This document shows positions 8,904 to 17,751 of a stretch of DNA of 64,000 bases, piece after piece (within the stretch, counting starts at the first letter, position 1; every line of letters starts with the position of its first letter). Under the pieces are notes generated by a model. That model did no database searches and had not been told where the DNA came from. It saw only the letters and a program-made list of their open reading frames with translations. The DNA lies in contig JBGCGJ010000004.1 in NCBI GenBank assembly GCA_045110675.1, forward strand, positions 31,639 to 95,638, written 5' to 3'. The position numbers and the translations under genes were made by a program. Source of the DNA: JBALVT01 sp045110675 (lineage in GTDB: Bacteria > Pseudomonadota > Gammaproteobacteria > Pseudomonadales > Halieaceae).

Positions 8904-9469
8904 TATTAAGAACATTCATTGCTACTGTTGTGTTACTGATGAGTGCTTGCGCGAGTTCTACTTCGCTGTTTAACGGGAGAAATCTACAGGGTTGGCAGGT
9001 GACTGACAGCGCCAAGTGGTCAGTGCAAGAAGGAGAAATAGTGTCGTCAGGGTCGGGCGAGGGATATCTTTCCACCGATGAGTTATTTGGCGATTTTGAA
9101 CTCAGCGCAGAGTTTTGGGTTGATGCCACCACCAATTCCGGCATTTACATTCGCTGTAAGAATCGCGCGAATATTCATCCCGACACCTGTTACGAATTGA
9201 ACATCTGGGACAATCATCCCAGGCCGGAAGCGAGAACAGGTGCAATTGTTTTTAAATTCATGCCGCCTCTGGCGCAGGTAGAAACGATTGGTCGCTGGAG
9301 TCTCTATGAAGTGGTCGCTAAAGGGGGTTCATTAGAAGTTAAGGTTAATGGAGTGACCACTGCAAAGCTGGATGATGCCGACTCCACTCCGGGGTTTATA
9401 GCGCTGCAGCACTTTGAGCAGGGAACGGTAAAGTTCCGGAATATTAATGTCAGGAGATTGTCGAACTAA
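8894..9469 (+). CDS. DUF1080 (3-keto-disaccharide hydrolase fold) lipoprotein
   Basis: A 191-residue secreted lipoprotein: hydrophobic signal ending in the lipobox LMSAC (Cys19), then one DUF1080 concanavalin-like domain beginning LFNGRNLQGWQV and including NSGIYIRCKN, WDNHPRPEARTGAI and the closing TPGFIALQHF. DUF1080 domains bind or cleave sugars, and some act on 3-keto-glycosides. It overlaps the MDR gene by 10 bp, so it belongs to the same three-gene operon (VOC, MDR, DUF1080). Its stop overlaps by 4 bp the stop of the convergent gene on the other strand. Confidence 0.8.
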   Translation: MPIILRTFIATVVLLMSACASSTSLFNGRNLQGWQVTDSAKWSVQEGEIVSSGSGEGYLSTDELFGDFELSAEFWVDATTNSGIYIRCKNRANIHPDTCYELNIWDNHPRPEARTGAIVFKFMPPLAQVETIGRWSLYEVVAKGGSLEVKVNGVTTAKLDDADSTPGFIALQHFEQGTVKFRNINVRRLSN

Positions 9470-10188
9470 ATCGACAAATCGACGCCGAAGCTTTCTTCTC
9501 CCCGGATAAATTTAATAATTGCATACTGTCTGCCTTCGGCTGATCCGTGTAACAAGGCGTTGCTGATCATCTCAGCAGTGTCTACATCCCTGGCTTCGTT
9601 TAACAGCTTTTCAAATGTATGCACATAGTTTTCGGTATGGCGTTTTCTAATCTCAGTGCCAAAATACAAATCCTCGATGAAGGCCGAATCACTTCGATTT
9701 TGATAGGTCGTACCTGTCATTTTCCGAATGAAAAAAGCGTAGTCACCATTGCTCGCCTGGCTGCGACCCTCGGTAAATTCTTCGCTGCTCATTTCTGCGG
9801 TACCGGTGGGCCCGAACACGGAAAAATAATGAAAGGCTGCGATGTTCCCCAATTGATCTTGTATTAGATTGAGCAGTTTAAAGTAGCTGTCTCGTCGTGA
9901 GTGCAGTTCCAGACGACGAGCGCTTTTTTCCTGAATATTAATCGCCTTGGTGTTGGCGGTAATCTCTTTTTGCTGCATAAAGTGGCCGATCACCAGCCAC
10001 AGAAATGCCAGCGGAGCGAATGCGCCCTCAAGGAAGCTCCCAATATCCGCAGTAGGCAGGTTGATAAAAGCATCCCATCCTACAATGCCAAGCAGGTAAA
10101 TTAACCCAGCGCTTATCCAGGCTGTGGTCACCACCAGGCCAAAGGCGACGCGCCAATCGATAGTGAAAGTGTTTTTGGAGTCAGTCAT
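9466..10188 (-). CDS. Unrecognised two-helix membrane protein
   Basis: A 240-residue protein I do not recognise. Two membrane segments lie near the N-terminus (about residues 15-37 and 50-70), followed by a charged, coiled-coil-prone stretch (IQEKSARRLELHSRRDS) and a soluble cytoplasmic-looking domain with no Cys or evident catalytic motif. The overall plan resembles phage- or defence-associated small membrane effectors of unknown function, but nothing in the neighbourhood supports that. It stands alone between a convergent lipoprotein gene and the fdxA terminator. Confidence 0.7.
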   Translation of the reverse strand: MTDSKNTFTIDWRVAFGLVVTTAWISAGLIYLLGIVGWDAFINLPTADIGSFLEGAFAPLAFLWLVIGHFMQQKEITANTKAINIQEKSARRLELHSRRDSYFKLLNLIQDQLGNIAAFHYFSVFGPTGTAEMSSEEFTEGRSQASNGDYAFFIRKMTGTTYQNRSDSAFIEDLYFGTEIRKRHTENYVHTFEKLLNEARDVDTAEMISNALLHGSAEGRQYAIIKFIRGEESFGVDLSI

Positions 10189-10233
10189 ATTGGTATTCTA
10201 TCGTATCTTTTGCGGCAACTGTTTATCGGGGCA

Positions 10234-10269
10234 ATAAAAAAGCCCCGGTGCAAGGAATACATCGGGGCT
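10234..10269 (-). terminator. Rho-independent terminator of mutS-fdxA
   Basis: Read on the minus strand, AGCCCCG (complement of 10263-10269) pairs with CGGGGCT (complement of 10241-10247), extended by further pairs, and is followed at once by a run of six T and then ATT. It lies 44 bp downstream of fdxA. Confidence 0.9.
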
Positions 10270-10312
10270 GTTCTGTGCTTTTGCCAAGAGGTCTTGACGG
10301 ATGGGCGCTAAT

Positions 10313-10636
10313 TTAGCGCTCTAACAAAGCCAGTTTGTTAGGTTTGTTTTCCCATTCTTCAGCGTCTGGAGGCGATTCTTTCATTTCCGTAATTACTGGC
10401 CAAACTTCTGCCAGTTCCGCATTTAACTCCAAAAATACCTGCTGGTCTTCGGGCAACTCATCTTCAGAATAGATGGCATCGACAGGGCACTCAGGTTCAC
10501 ACAAGGCGCAATCGATGCACTCGTCTGGGTGAATGACCAGAAAGTTGGGTCCTTCATAAAAGCAATCCACAGGGCATACTTCTACGCAATCTGTGTGCTT
10601 ACATTTAATACACTGTTCACCTACAACAAACGTCAT
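10313..10636 (-). CDS. fdxA: Seven-iron ferredoxin FdxA
   Basis: A 107-residue low-potential [3Fe-4S][4Fe-4S] ferredoxin of the Azotobacter FdI type. The first cluster motif CIKCKHTDCVEVCPVDCF and the second CIDCALCEPECPVDAI are both complete, followed by the typical acidic C-terminal extension. The start MTFVVGEQC at 10636 matches the family exactly; the open frame extends 18 codons further upstream but without support. It lies 103 bp after mutS on the same strand, an arrangement conserved in Pseudomonas and relatives. Confidence 0.95.
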   Translation of the reverse strand: MTFVVGEQCIKCKHTDCVEVCPVDCFYEGPNFLVIHPDECIDCALCEPECPVDAIYSEDELPEDQQVFLELNAELAEVWPVITEMKESPPDAEEWENKPNKLALLER

Positions 10637-10739
10637 TCTACAGCCGCCTCTTACTTCTGAGTTTTTTCGGTTCAAGCCAAGGAGGGTCAAACTACGGGGC
10701 GTTAGTTTAACCGCAGTCTTGCCAGAAATGAAGTGCTTT

Positions 10740-13310
10740 TCAATCCACCTGGTCTTTCAATTTATACATGAGATCCAAGGCCTGGCGGGGTGTTAGCTCG
10801 TCCACGTCCAGATCCTGCAATAAGTCCACTGCGGGGTGGGGTTCTCTCCCTGCGAATAGATCATTTTGCGGCGTTAATTGCGCAGTTTGAACGGCTGTAG
10901 GCGTGGTGGTCGCAGATTCCTCGCGTTCTAGTTGGCTCAGTTTCTCCTGGGCCGCCCGAAGAACACCATTGGGTACGCCGGCGAGTTTGGCAACTTGCAG
11001 GCCGAAACTGCGATTGGCCGGCCCCTCCTGAATATTGTGCAGAAATACAATGTGGTCCTGATGTTCGGTGGCATCGAGGTGAACATTGGCCATGGATGGA
11101 CATTGTTCCGGTAGAGCGGTCAATTCGAAATAGTGGGTGGCGAACAAGGTAAAGGCCTTGACCGATTGGGCCAGCTCCACAGCGCTCGCCCAAGCCAGAC
11201 TTAGTCCGTCAAACGTGCTTGTTCCCCTGCCTACTTCGTCCATTAGCACCAGCGAACGTGGCGTAGCATTGTGGAGAATATTTGCCGTCTCCGTCATCTC
11301 AACCATGAAGGTGGAGCGTCCACTGGCTAAGTCGTCGGAGGAGCCTATGCGGGTAAATATTCTATCCAGTGGTGCCATGGTGACACTGTTGGCTGGCACA
11401 AAACTGCCGATATGGGCGAGTAGCGCAATGACGGCGTTCTGGCGCATATAGGTAGATTTACCACCCATGTTGGGGCCTGTTATCAGCAGCATGCGCCGTT
11501 TCGTGTTGAGTAAAGTGTCGTTGGCAATAAAGGGTTCGTCGAGCACTTGCTCTACAACCAGGTGGCGGCCCGCTACCACCTCAAACATCTGTTCCTCGCA
11601 AAATTTCGGCTGGCAAAAGTTCAAATTATCGGCGCGCTCGGCCAGGTTCGCCAACACATCGATTTCCGATACTGCCGCCGCACTGTCCTGCAACTGTGCC
11701 AGTTGGGTGTTCAGTTGCTCGACCAGATCCTCATACAGACCTTTTTCTCGTGCCAGTGCTCGACTCTTGCTCGACAAAGCCTTGTCTTCAAACTCTTTCA
11801 GCTCGGGCGTGATGAAGCGCTCGGCATTTTTCAGGGTCTGTCTACGTATGTATTCCGCCGGCGCGCGGTCGGACTGCGCCTTGCTGATTTCGATGTAATA
11901 GCCATGTACCCGGTTATAGCCCACCTTCAAGGTGCTGATCCCCGTGGACTCGCGCTCGCGTTGCTCGATTTCCAATAAAAAATCGCCCGCGTTGCTGCTG
12001 ATTTTTCTCAGGTCGTCCAGCTCTTCATCATAGCCCGGTGCGATCACGCCACCATCGCGAATAATCACAGGCGGGTTTTCAATAATGGCTCGGCCTAGAA
12101 GGTCGCATAAATTCGGGTATTCTCCGGCCTGCTCTCTCAATTCATCTAGCCGGCTCGATTGGGTTTGGCTCAGCTCAGAGCGCATTAGCGGCAGAGCGCC
12201 CAGGGAGCTGTGTAGGCGCGTTAGGTCTCTCGGCCGAGCGGACCGCAGTGCGACTCGGGTTAAGATGCGTTCCATATCGCCGATGGGCTTCAGAGTCGAT
12301 CTCACCGTCTCGTAGGCATAATTGTGGCAGAGGACTTTGATTGCGCTTTGTCTGTCCTCCAGAACATTCACCTGGGTAAGAGGGCGATGTAACCAGCGTC
12401 TCAGCAACCGGCTACCCATGGCGGTAACCCCATTATCCATCACCGAAAATAAGGTGTTGGTATCCCCGCCAGACAAGTTGACATCAATCTCGAGATTGCG
12501 ACGGGTGGCGGCATCGAGTATCACGCTCTCAGCGCGATTCTCATGGGAGATTCCCCGTATGTGGGGCAGGTTATTCCGCTGAGTATCTTTAACATACTGT
12601 AACAATGCACCGGCGGCGCCTAGGGCGAGATCCAGATCATCGCAGCCGAAACCTTGGAGATCATGACTTTGAAATTGGGCGTTCAGCGCACGTCGGGCAC
12701 CTTCGACATCGAATTCCCAAGCGGGCTGGCATCGAGCCCCAATGCGCTCGGTTATCTCCGGGTTGCCAATAGACTCCTGATACAGTGTTTCGGCGGGTTG
12801 CAGGCGTTGCAATTCGCCACTCAAGGCTTCAGATCCTGAAACCTCAAGTACCCTGAATCGACCGGTGCTCAAATCCAGATAGGCGATACCGTAATTTTCG
12901 CCGTGCTGTGAAACCGCCAGCAGTAAGTTATCGATGCGCTCATCCAGTAGCGCCTCATCGCTCAGGGTTCCCGGGGTCACTACGCGCATCACTTTGCGCT
13001 CTACCGGCCCTTTGCTGGTGGCGGGATCGCCCACCTGCTCACAAATGGCAACTGACACACCGGCCTTTACCAAGCGTGCCAGATAGCCTTCAGCCGCGTG
13101 GTAGGGGATGCCGCACATGGGAATCGAGTTGCCGCCGGTTTTGCCTCTGGCGGTCAGTGTGATGTCCATCAGCTCGGCGGCTTTTTTGGCGTCGTCGAAG
13201 AATAACTCGTAAAAGTCACCCATGCGGTAGAACACCAGATCATTGGGGTGATCGGCTTTGATGCGGAAATACTGCTGCATCATGGGTGTGTGCGTAACTT
13301 CTTGATTCAA
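10740..13310 (-). CDS. mutS: DNA mismatch repair protein MutS
   Basis: Mismatch-recognition ATPase of 856 residues (E. coli 853). The mismatch-reading Phe sits in FYRMGDFYELF near residue 30-ish, followed by the connector, lever and clamp domains. The ATPase has Walker A ITGPNMGGKSTYMRQ, Walker B VLMDEVGRGTSTFDG and the FATHYFELT switch. The start used is TTG at 13310, because no better-placed ATG precedes HTPMMQQYF; no strong Shine-Dalgarno is visible, so the start is uncertain by a few codons. In most relatives recA lies next to mutS; here it is 27 kb away. Confidence 0.97.
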   Translation of the reverse strand: MNQEVTHTPMMQQYFRIKADHPNDLVFYRMGDFYELFFDDAKKAAELMDITLTARGKTGGNSIPMCGIPYHAAEGYLARLVKAGVSVAICEQVGDPATSKGPVERKVMRVVTPGTLSDEALLDERIDNLLLAVSQHGENYGIAYLDLSTGRFRVLEVSGSEALSGELQRLQPAETLYQESIGNPEITERIGARCQPAWEFDVEGARRALNAQFQSHDLQGFGCDDLDLALGAAGALLQYVKDTQRNNLPHIRGISHENRAESVILDAATRRNLEIDVNLSGGDTNTLFSVMDNGVTAMGSRLLRRWLHRPLTQVNVLEDRQSAIKVLCHNYAYETVRSTLKPIGDMERILTRVALRSARPRDLTRLHSSLGALPLMRSELSQTQSSRLDELREQAGEYPNLCDLLGRAIIENPPVIIRDGGVIAPGYDEELDDLRKISSNAGDFLLEIEQRERESTGISTLKVGYNRVHGYYIEISKAQSDRAPAEYIRRQTLKNAERFITPELKEFEDKALSSKSRALAREKGLYEDLVEQLNTQLAQLQDSAAAVSEIDVLANLAERADNLNFCQPKFCEEQMFEVVAGRHLVVEQVLDEPFIANDTLLNTKRRMLLITGPNMGGKSTYMRQNAVIALLAHIGSFVPANSVTMAPLDRIFTRIGSSDDLASGRSTFMVEMTETANILHNATPRSLVLMDEVGRGTSTFDGLSLAWASAVELAQSVKAFTLFATHYFELTALPEQCPSMANVHLDATEHQDHIVFLHNIQEGPANRSFGLQVAKLAGVPNGVLRAAQEKLSQLEREESATTTPTAVQTAQLTPQNDLFAGREPHPAVDLLQDLDVDELTPRQALDLMYKLKDQVD

Positions 13311-13446
13311 AGGGAAATTAACATTGATTGTGTGTGGGTTGAGGTTCTTAGCGTGGCCGTATGATAAGGGATTCAGGCACTAATAAACACTTGCTCAAGA
13401 TGATTTTGTGGATGGAGTGAGATTGCCACTGGTCACTCTTCCACCG

Positions 13447-15285
13447 TCAAATCCAGAGCATTAATGGCAATAACCTTGCAGCAACTAATACCGCACACCA
13501 TTGCAGAACGAAGGCCGCTGCCAATCCATGAAATAGGTTTACGCGTGATTTGTCCCAAGCCGCTTTCACCCGGATTATAGTCAGGCACATACCCACAGGT
13601 AGCAAGAACGTGACCGTCGCGAGCAAGAGGCTCGCAGGTGTAACATCGCCGAGGGCCATAAATGACTGAACAAAAAAGAATGGAATAGGAACAAGTAAGA
13701 GCAACGTCGTCACAAATGCCGGGGCCACCGGTAGCCGAAACATGCAGGCGCGATAGCGAGCAGCTGAAACCACACCAGACAGGAAAAACCAGATTAGCCC
13801 GCACATCGCCAGGGTAATACTGGTCCAATGTGCGAATAGATAGGCATCCGATGTCATTTCAAATGTACTAAAGCCATCACTGACTAGGTACTGGCCTTCA
13901 TCGCCTATGAGAAAAACATGGGAATTCGTTGTTCGGTCATTGGCTGAAAAGAGTCGATCCCCTACCGGTCGCAATTGGCGAGTAGCTTGTTGCAACGAAG
14001 AAATCGTGAGATAGCTATTATCCGCAGAAATTTCGATCGCGCCAAATACCCTGTCAAGGTAATCAAACGTCTGAAAACGATTTGGGCTAAGAATGTATCG
14101 TCCATGCCATTTTGCGATATCAGCGGCGGGTTCGGCCGTCGGCGGTGGTGATGCTTGGTCGACCCCAATCGCGTCAATCAGTAGTTTATCAATACGTCCA
14201 TAATTCGCCGTCTCGCTATCTGTATTAACACTATATGCGAAAGCTTTATTCTCATCTGGAAATATACAAAGCATTGCTACGAAGCCGACGATATTGCCAC
14301 CGTGACAGTAACCGATCACACCATGACGATCTCGACGCCCAAGCCCAAGGGCATACCCGGCATCAAGACCAGCGTTTGCTGCCTCTGTACCGACAGGACG
14401 GCCTCGCGAGCGCATCAACGCTTGATCTATAAACGGTTCACCGTTAATCAATCCATCGCTTAACAAGAATTGTGCGAACAAGGCCAGATCGGCAGTAGTC
14501 GTCGTAAATTGCCCTGCCGGCCTCAGGAATATTGGATATGCGGCGTATCGAGATCCGTCATCGACATGTCCCCACGCGAGCAACGGATCGGCGGTTTCTC
14601 CGCTTTGTGTCGTAAATTCAAACGTACTATTAGACATTGCGAGCGGAGCGAGAAGATGTTCATCCAAGTAGGATTCATAATTGTCATTTACTACAGCTTC
14701 GACAATCATTCCAAGCAATGTGTAGCCCATGTTTGAGTAAGATAGACGAGTTCCAGGTCGAGACCTAATGCGTAACTGTAAATCGGGGTCTGGGAAGGCT
14801 GCAATGAGCGGAACATTCGGCGTTGCCCGTTCGCTGAACATGTGCCATAGATGCGCATCATTCAGTCCGGAAGTATGGTCGAGAAGGTGCTGTACTGTGA
14901 CATCTATATCCCCATTCCTCGGGTTATCGAAGGAGAGGTTCGGCAGATAGCGGGTTACAGGCGCATCGAGCTCAATTTGGCCCTGGGTCGCCAATCTGAG
15001 TATGCCAGTTGCCAGTAGGCTCTTTGTTACCGATCCGATATGAAACCGAGTATCACTTGTGAAATTCAGTTTCGATGGCTTGTCACGCAAACCGGCAGCC
15101 CCAAGGTTAACTTCGCCACTTTCGCCGATCAACATCCAGGCAACACCTGTGAGGCGCTCCTGGGTTAGGACTGTCTCTAGATCATGTTGTAGGTCGCGCT
15201 CAGCGCTGCTGCCATAGGAAGGCCGCAGAGATATGATCGTTACAACGACAATGACAACGAAAATTATTCTTCGATTCAAAAGCAT
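13447..15285 (-). CDS. Class C beta-lactamase-like serine hydrolase with C-terminal membrane domain
   Basis: A 612-residue exported protein. An N-terminal signal or anchor (residues 1-25) precedes a penicillin-binding/beta-lactamase-fold domain with the nucleophile motif SVTKS (SxxK), YSNMGY (YxN) and a downstream CHGGN in place of KTG. After residue about 390 comes a beta-rich segment, and the last ~150 residues hold four hydrophobic helices. This soluble-domain-plus-membrane-tail plan occurs in esterase/D-aminopeptidase-like relatives. Substrate unknown; a penicillin-resistance role should not be assumed. It has no obvious operon partners. Confidence 0.85.
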   Translation of the reverse strand: MLLNRRIIFVVIVVVTIISLRPSYGSSAERDLQHDLETVLTQERLTGVAWMLIGESGEVNLGAAGLRDKPSKLNFTSDTRFHIGSVTKSLLATGILRLATQGQIELDAPVTRYLPNLSFDNPRNGDIDVTVQHLLDHTSGLNDAHLWHMFSERATPNVPLIAAFPDPDLQLRIRSRPGTRLSYSNMGYTLLGMIVEAVVNDNYESYLDEHLLAPLAMSNSTFEFTTQSGETADPLLAWGHVDDGSRYAAYPIFLRPAGQFTTTTADLALFAQFLLSDGLINGEPFIDQALMRSRGRPVGTEAANAGLDAGYALGLGRRDRHGVIGYCHGGNIVGFVAMLCIFPDENKAFAYSVNTDSETANYGRIDKLLIDAIGVDQASPPPTAEPAADIAKWHGRYILSPNRFQTFDYLDRVFGAIEISADNSYLTISSLQQATRQLRPVGDRLFSANDRTTNSHVFLIGDEGQYLVSDGFSTFEMTSDAYLFAHWTSITLAMCGLIWFFLSGVVSAARYRACMFRLPVAPAFVTTLLLLVPIPFFFVQSFMALGDVTPASLLLATVTFLLPVGMCLTIIRVKAAWDKSRVNLFHGLAAAFVLQWCAVLVAARLLPLMLWI

Positions 15286-15810
15286 AGCTCTAAATCCATA
15301 CTGGCGTGGCAGGCACCCAAGTAATTGGAATGTCTGCTATGTTGGTTGCGGGTTCAACTGGTTGGTGCAAACCACGTGGCCAATCGATCTGTCGCTGTTT
15401 AACATTCTGGTTTTTTCTGTGGCGTTCGTGTCAGATATTACTCAATTCGGATTTTTACAACCAGCAGAAATGGCACGTGGTGCTTATTTTTACGACGTGA
15501 TACAACTGCAAACGCTGTCGATCGTCTAGAAAGCTCGCTCGAAATTAATCTGTGGTCCGCCTTGTATTCGATCTTTATGGTTCCGACTGGGAGAAGCGTC
15601 AGGTGGAAAAACGCCTGGGTCGCAAGCTCTAAATTGATCTATCCGTATCGATTCTATAAGCAAAATATTTTAGGCGACTATCCATTGTTTAGATACGTGC
15701 GAACAAAATCCAACCTCTGAAGACAGTATTTTCAACACATCCATCTGCTATGCTATTTACGCCAGCGCAAAAAACAACTGACAACGAGTTGCAGTAGAGG
15801 AGTATTCTCA
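15286..15810 (+). other. 525-bp stretch with no gene I can support
   Basis: Between the serine hydrolase start and the cupin gene. Short open frames exist (for example 15306-15500 and a reading ending at 15632 in WEKRQVEKRLGRKL), but none has a Shine-Dalgarno, a recognisable domain or a convincing length. The last 60 bp provide the leader of the cupin gene. It may hold remnants of decayed genes. Confidence 0.4.
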
Positions 15811-16362
15811 GTGAATGCATCAGAAAAAGAAAAAATACACCCCGATGTTCAGGCGGTAATGGACCACTATCAGTTCGACAGACTGCCCGTGGAAGGTACG
15901 CTGTTTAAAAACACCTATCGCTCTTCACAAAAACTGGTTGATGGTGAACCCGCGGGTACGGCCATTATTGGCATGTACTCCAATACGCCACTGAGCTTTT
16001 CCTGTTTTCACAAATTGCGAAGTGATGAAGTATGGCATGTCTATGGGGGAGACCCCTTTATTCTGGTGCTGCTGCATGATGATGGAACAACGGAGGAGAT
16101 CTTGATGGGGAATCGGCCTGAAGATGGGCAGCGCGTCCAATTTGTGGTTCCGGCGAATACCTGGCAAGCGGGCTACTTGTTAGATGGGGGTCGATATGCG
16201 CTGTATGGCTGTACGATGGCTCCGGGATTTTGTGGCAGAAATTTTTTGGCGGGGACTGCGGAGGAATTAGTCGGGTTATATCCGGAGCAAGAAGAAATAA
16301 TCAGAAAACTCAGTGTGAACGGCCACAAAACCACAATGCCGGAAGGTTTTGAAGACGACTAG
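15811..16362 (+). CDS. Cupin superfamily protein, DUF985
   Basis: A 183-residue cupin of the DUF985 (cupin_5) family. Recognised by the N-terminal FDRLPVEGTLFKNTYRS, the core FHKLRSDEVWHVYGGDP and the second motif VVPANTWQAGYLLDGGRYALYGCTMAPGF, which places metal-ligand-like His/Glu in a small beta-barrel. Function in bacteria is unknown; some homologues resemble sugar isomerases. GTG start at 15811 is supported by GAGGAG at 15797-15802, 8 nt upstream. Monocistronic, convergent with the DUF2750 gene. Confidence 0.85.
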   Translation: MNASEKEKIHPDVQAVMDHYQFDRLPVEGTLFKNTYRSSQKLVDGEPAGTAIIGMYSNTPLSFSCFHKLRSDEVWHVYGGDPFILVLLHDDGTTEEILMGNRPEDGQRVQFVVPANTWQAGYLLDGGRYALYGCTMAPGFCGRNFLAGTAEELVGLYPEQEEIIRKLSVNGHKTTMPEGFEDD

Positions 16363-16382
16363 TTGTCATCGATCTGTACCCG

Positions 16383-16778
16383 CTATCCATATTTAGCCAG
16401 CTCTTTTCTCAGCTGCTGATCTAACTGACTTGCCTCAACCGACGAAAACGCCCACTCATGGTTGGGGAACACAGCGGGCTGCACATTATTGTGACTAAAC
16501 AGCGGCAACCAGTACTCCAACAACTCCGCCAAACTGATTTCTGAGGCCTCATATCCCGGAAAATGAACCGCCAGTGCCTGCTGGGCACACTTCGGGTGAG
16601 GCCATAGGGGGAAATACTCGAATTTTTCCGGTGATTTGGGCACCAGCCACTGGTCGCCTTTCTTCGCCCCCCAGAGTTGCTGCCACCCTACGATCTTTGT
16701 GATGAAATAGGAGTGCCTTTTGGCGGTGTCTTTCTTTAAAACAGCTTGGGTCTGATCGTTACTCAACTGAAACGGCAT
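16383..16778 (-). CDS. DUF2750 domain protein
   Basis: A 131-residue cytosolic protein. The pattern RHSYFITKIVGWQQLWGAKK, then WPHPKCAQQAL and the C-terminal HEWAFSSVEASQLDQQLRKEL is that of DUF2750, a small immunity- or housekeeping-like family with no known activity. Frequent Trp and absence of a signal sequence fit. It converges on the cupin gene with 20 bp between them. Confidence 0.75.
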   Translation of the reverse strand: MPFQLSNDQTQAVLKKDTAKRHSYFITKIVGWQQLWGAKKGDQWLVPKSPEKFEYFPLWPHPKCAQQALAVHFPGYEASEISLAELLEYWLPLFSHNNVQPAVFPNHEWAFSSVEASQLDQQLRKELAKYG

Positions 16779-16941
16779 TCGTTTTCTCGTCGATAATCAT
16801 CTGGAATTGACAGTAGTACGCTATCGATTCTCCCAGCGGTATTGTGGTTATTCCTTAGTTGCCAAGGAATAGTCACCCTGGGGTTTAAGGTTTGGAACCA
16901 TGCGTCGGTTTTTACGATAAGGCTGCAGGCTTTCGCTTTCT

Positions 16942-16968
16942 TGTCACGTTTTTGTCTGGTGCTTCGTC
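16942..16968 (+). promoter_or_regulatory. ECF41-type promoter (TGTCACG - 16 nt - CGTC)
   Basis: TGTCACG at 16942-16948 and CGTC at 16965-16968 are separated by 16 nt. This matches, with one mismatch in the -35 element, the promoter known for ECF41 sigma factors (TGTCACA and CGTC). It lies 37 bp before the start of the cytochrome-b-like gene, whose next neighbour encodes an ECF41 sigma factor, so autoregulation of the pair is likely. Confidence 0.75.
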
Positions 16969-17005
16969 TTGATGGTGAGAATAGAAAATAACGGAGTAAT
17001 TCACG

Positions 17006-17725
17006 ATGGAAGCTATCTCATCTTTAGTAGTGACATCAGCTTCGACTAAGGTCGAATCCAGGCTAATTGTCGCACAGGCTATTGCTGGAATATTGTTTCT
17101 GGTATTCCTGGCGCTGCATCTCAGTAACACCTTTTTGGCAGTTTTTGGTCCAGAGATCTACAACGATTATCAACGTGCGGTCCGACAAATCTACCAACAT
17201 CCATTGTTGGAGCTGCTGCTGGTGATAGGACCGCTGATTACTCATGTTATTGCAGGTCTTTGGCTGTATAGAATTCGCAAGAGTCGTCGGCTCAGAAGGG
17301 CGTTGAGGTATCGGTTGCAATCCTGGGCAGGTTTTTTTTTGTTGCTCGTTGTATTTGGGCATGTGCTCGCCACCAGGGGCATATCCTACTGGTACGGCGT
17401 CTTTGCCGAATTCGAAGGAGTGTCTTTCTCTCTGTGGTGGGTTCCCGCCTACTTTTATCCCTACTATTTTCTATTGTTTATGGCAGGTCTCTATCATGGG
17501 AGCATGGGCTTGCTCGGCGTGCTGAAGCGTTTCGGTTTCATGCGTGGCAGAGTTAGATCAAATTACTTTCCTGCCTTGGTAACTGGCTTGGGTGCAGTAG
17601 GAGCGATCTTGGTATTGTTGGCTTTCGGCGGATTTCTGTTTGAAATCGATGATCCGCGCAATAATGATTATGCTAGGCAATACAGTGAATGGATGGACGT
17701 CGAGCTTACTGGGCCAAGACAATAG
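17006..17725 (+). CDS. Cytochrome b-like membrane protein, SdhC/fumarate reductase cytochrome b fold
   Basis: A 239-residue integral membrane protein with five hydrophobic helices. Conserved-looking histidines fall inside helices: LALHLSNTFL, LITHVIAGLW, VVFGHVLATRG and YHGSMGLLGV, the arrangement seen in dihaem succinate dehydrogenase/fumarate reductase cytochrome b subunits, including an LHLxN and pair of basic clusters between helices 2 and 3 (RIRKSRRLRR). No flavoprotein or iron-sulfur subunit is next to it, so it is probably not part of a normal complex II. A strong ECF41 promoter precedes it, and the ECF41 gene starts 26 bp after its stop. Confidence 0.6.
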   Translation: MEAISSLVVTSASTKVESRLIVAQAIAGILFLVFLALHLSNTFLAVFGPEIYNDYQRAVRQIYQHPLLELLLVIGPLITHVIAGLWLYRIRKSRRLRRALRYRLQSWAGFFLLLVVFGHVLATRGISYWYGVFAEFEGVSFSLWWVPAYFYPYYFLLFMAGLYHGSMGLLGVLKRFGFMRGRVRSNYFPALVTGLGAVGAILVLLAFGGFLFEIDDPRNNDYARQYSEWMDVELTGPRQ

Positions 17726-17751
17726 ATCACTACCTATGGAATCAAACTAAT

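Noticed and set aside
15306..15500. Small open frame with hydrophobic stretches in the gap before the cupin gene
   Set aside because: No ribosome-binding site, no family resemblance and poor codon structure; reported only as an empty stretch.
16852..16872. Inverted repeat ATTCCTT...AAGGAAT upstream of the cytochrome-b-like gene as an operator
   Set aside because: It lies about 70 bp above the ECF41 promoter with no matching regulator; too little to support a binding-site call.
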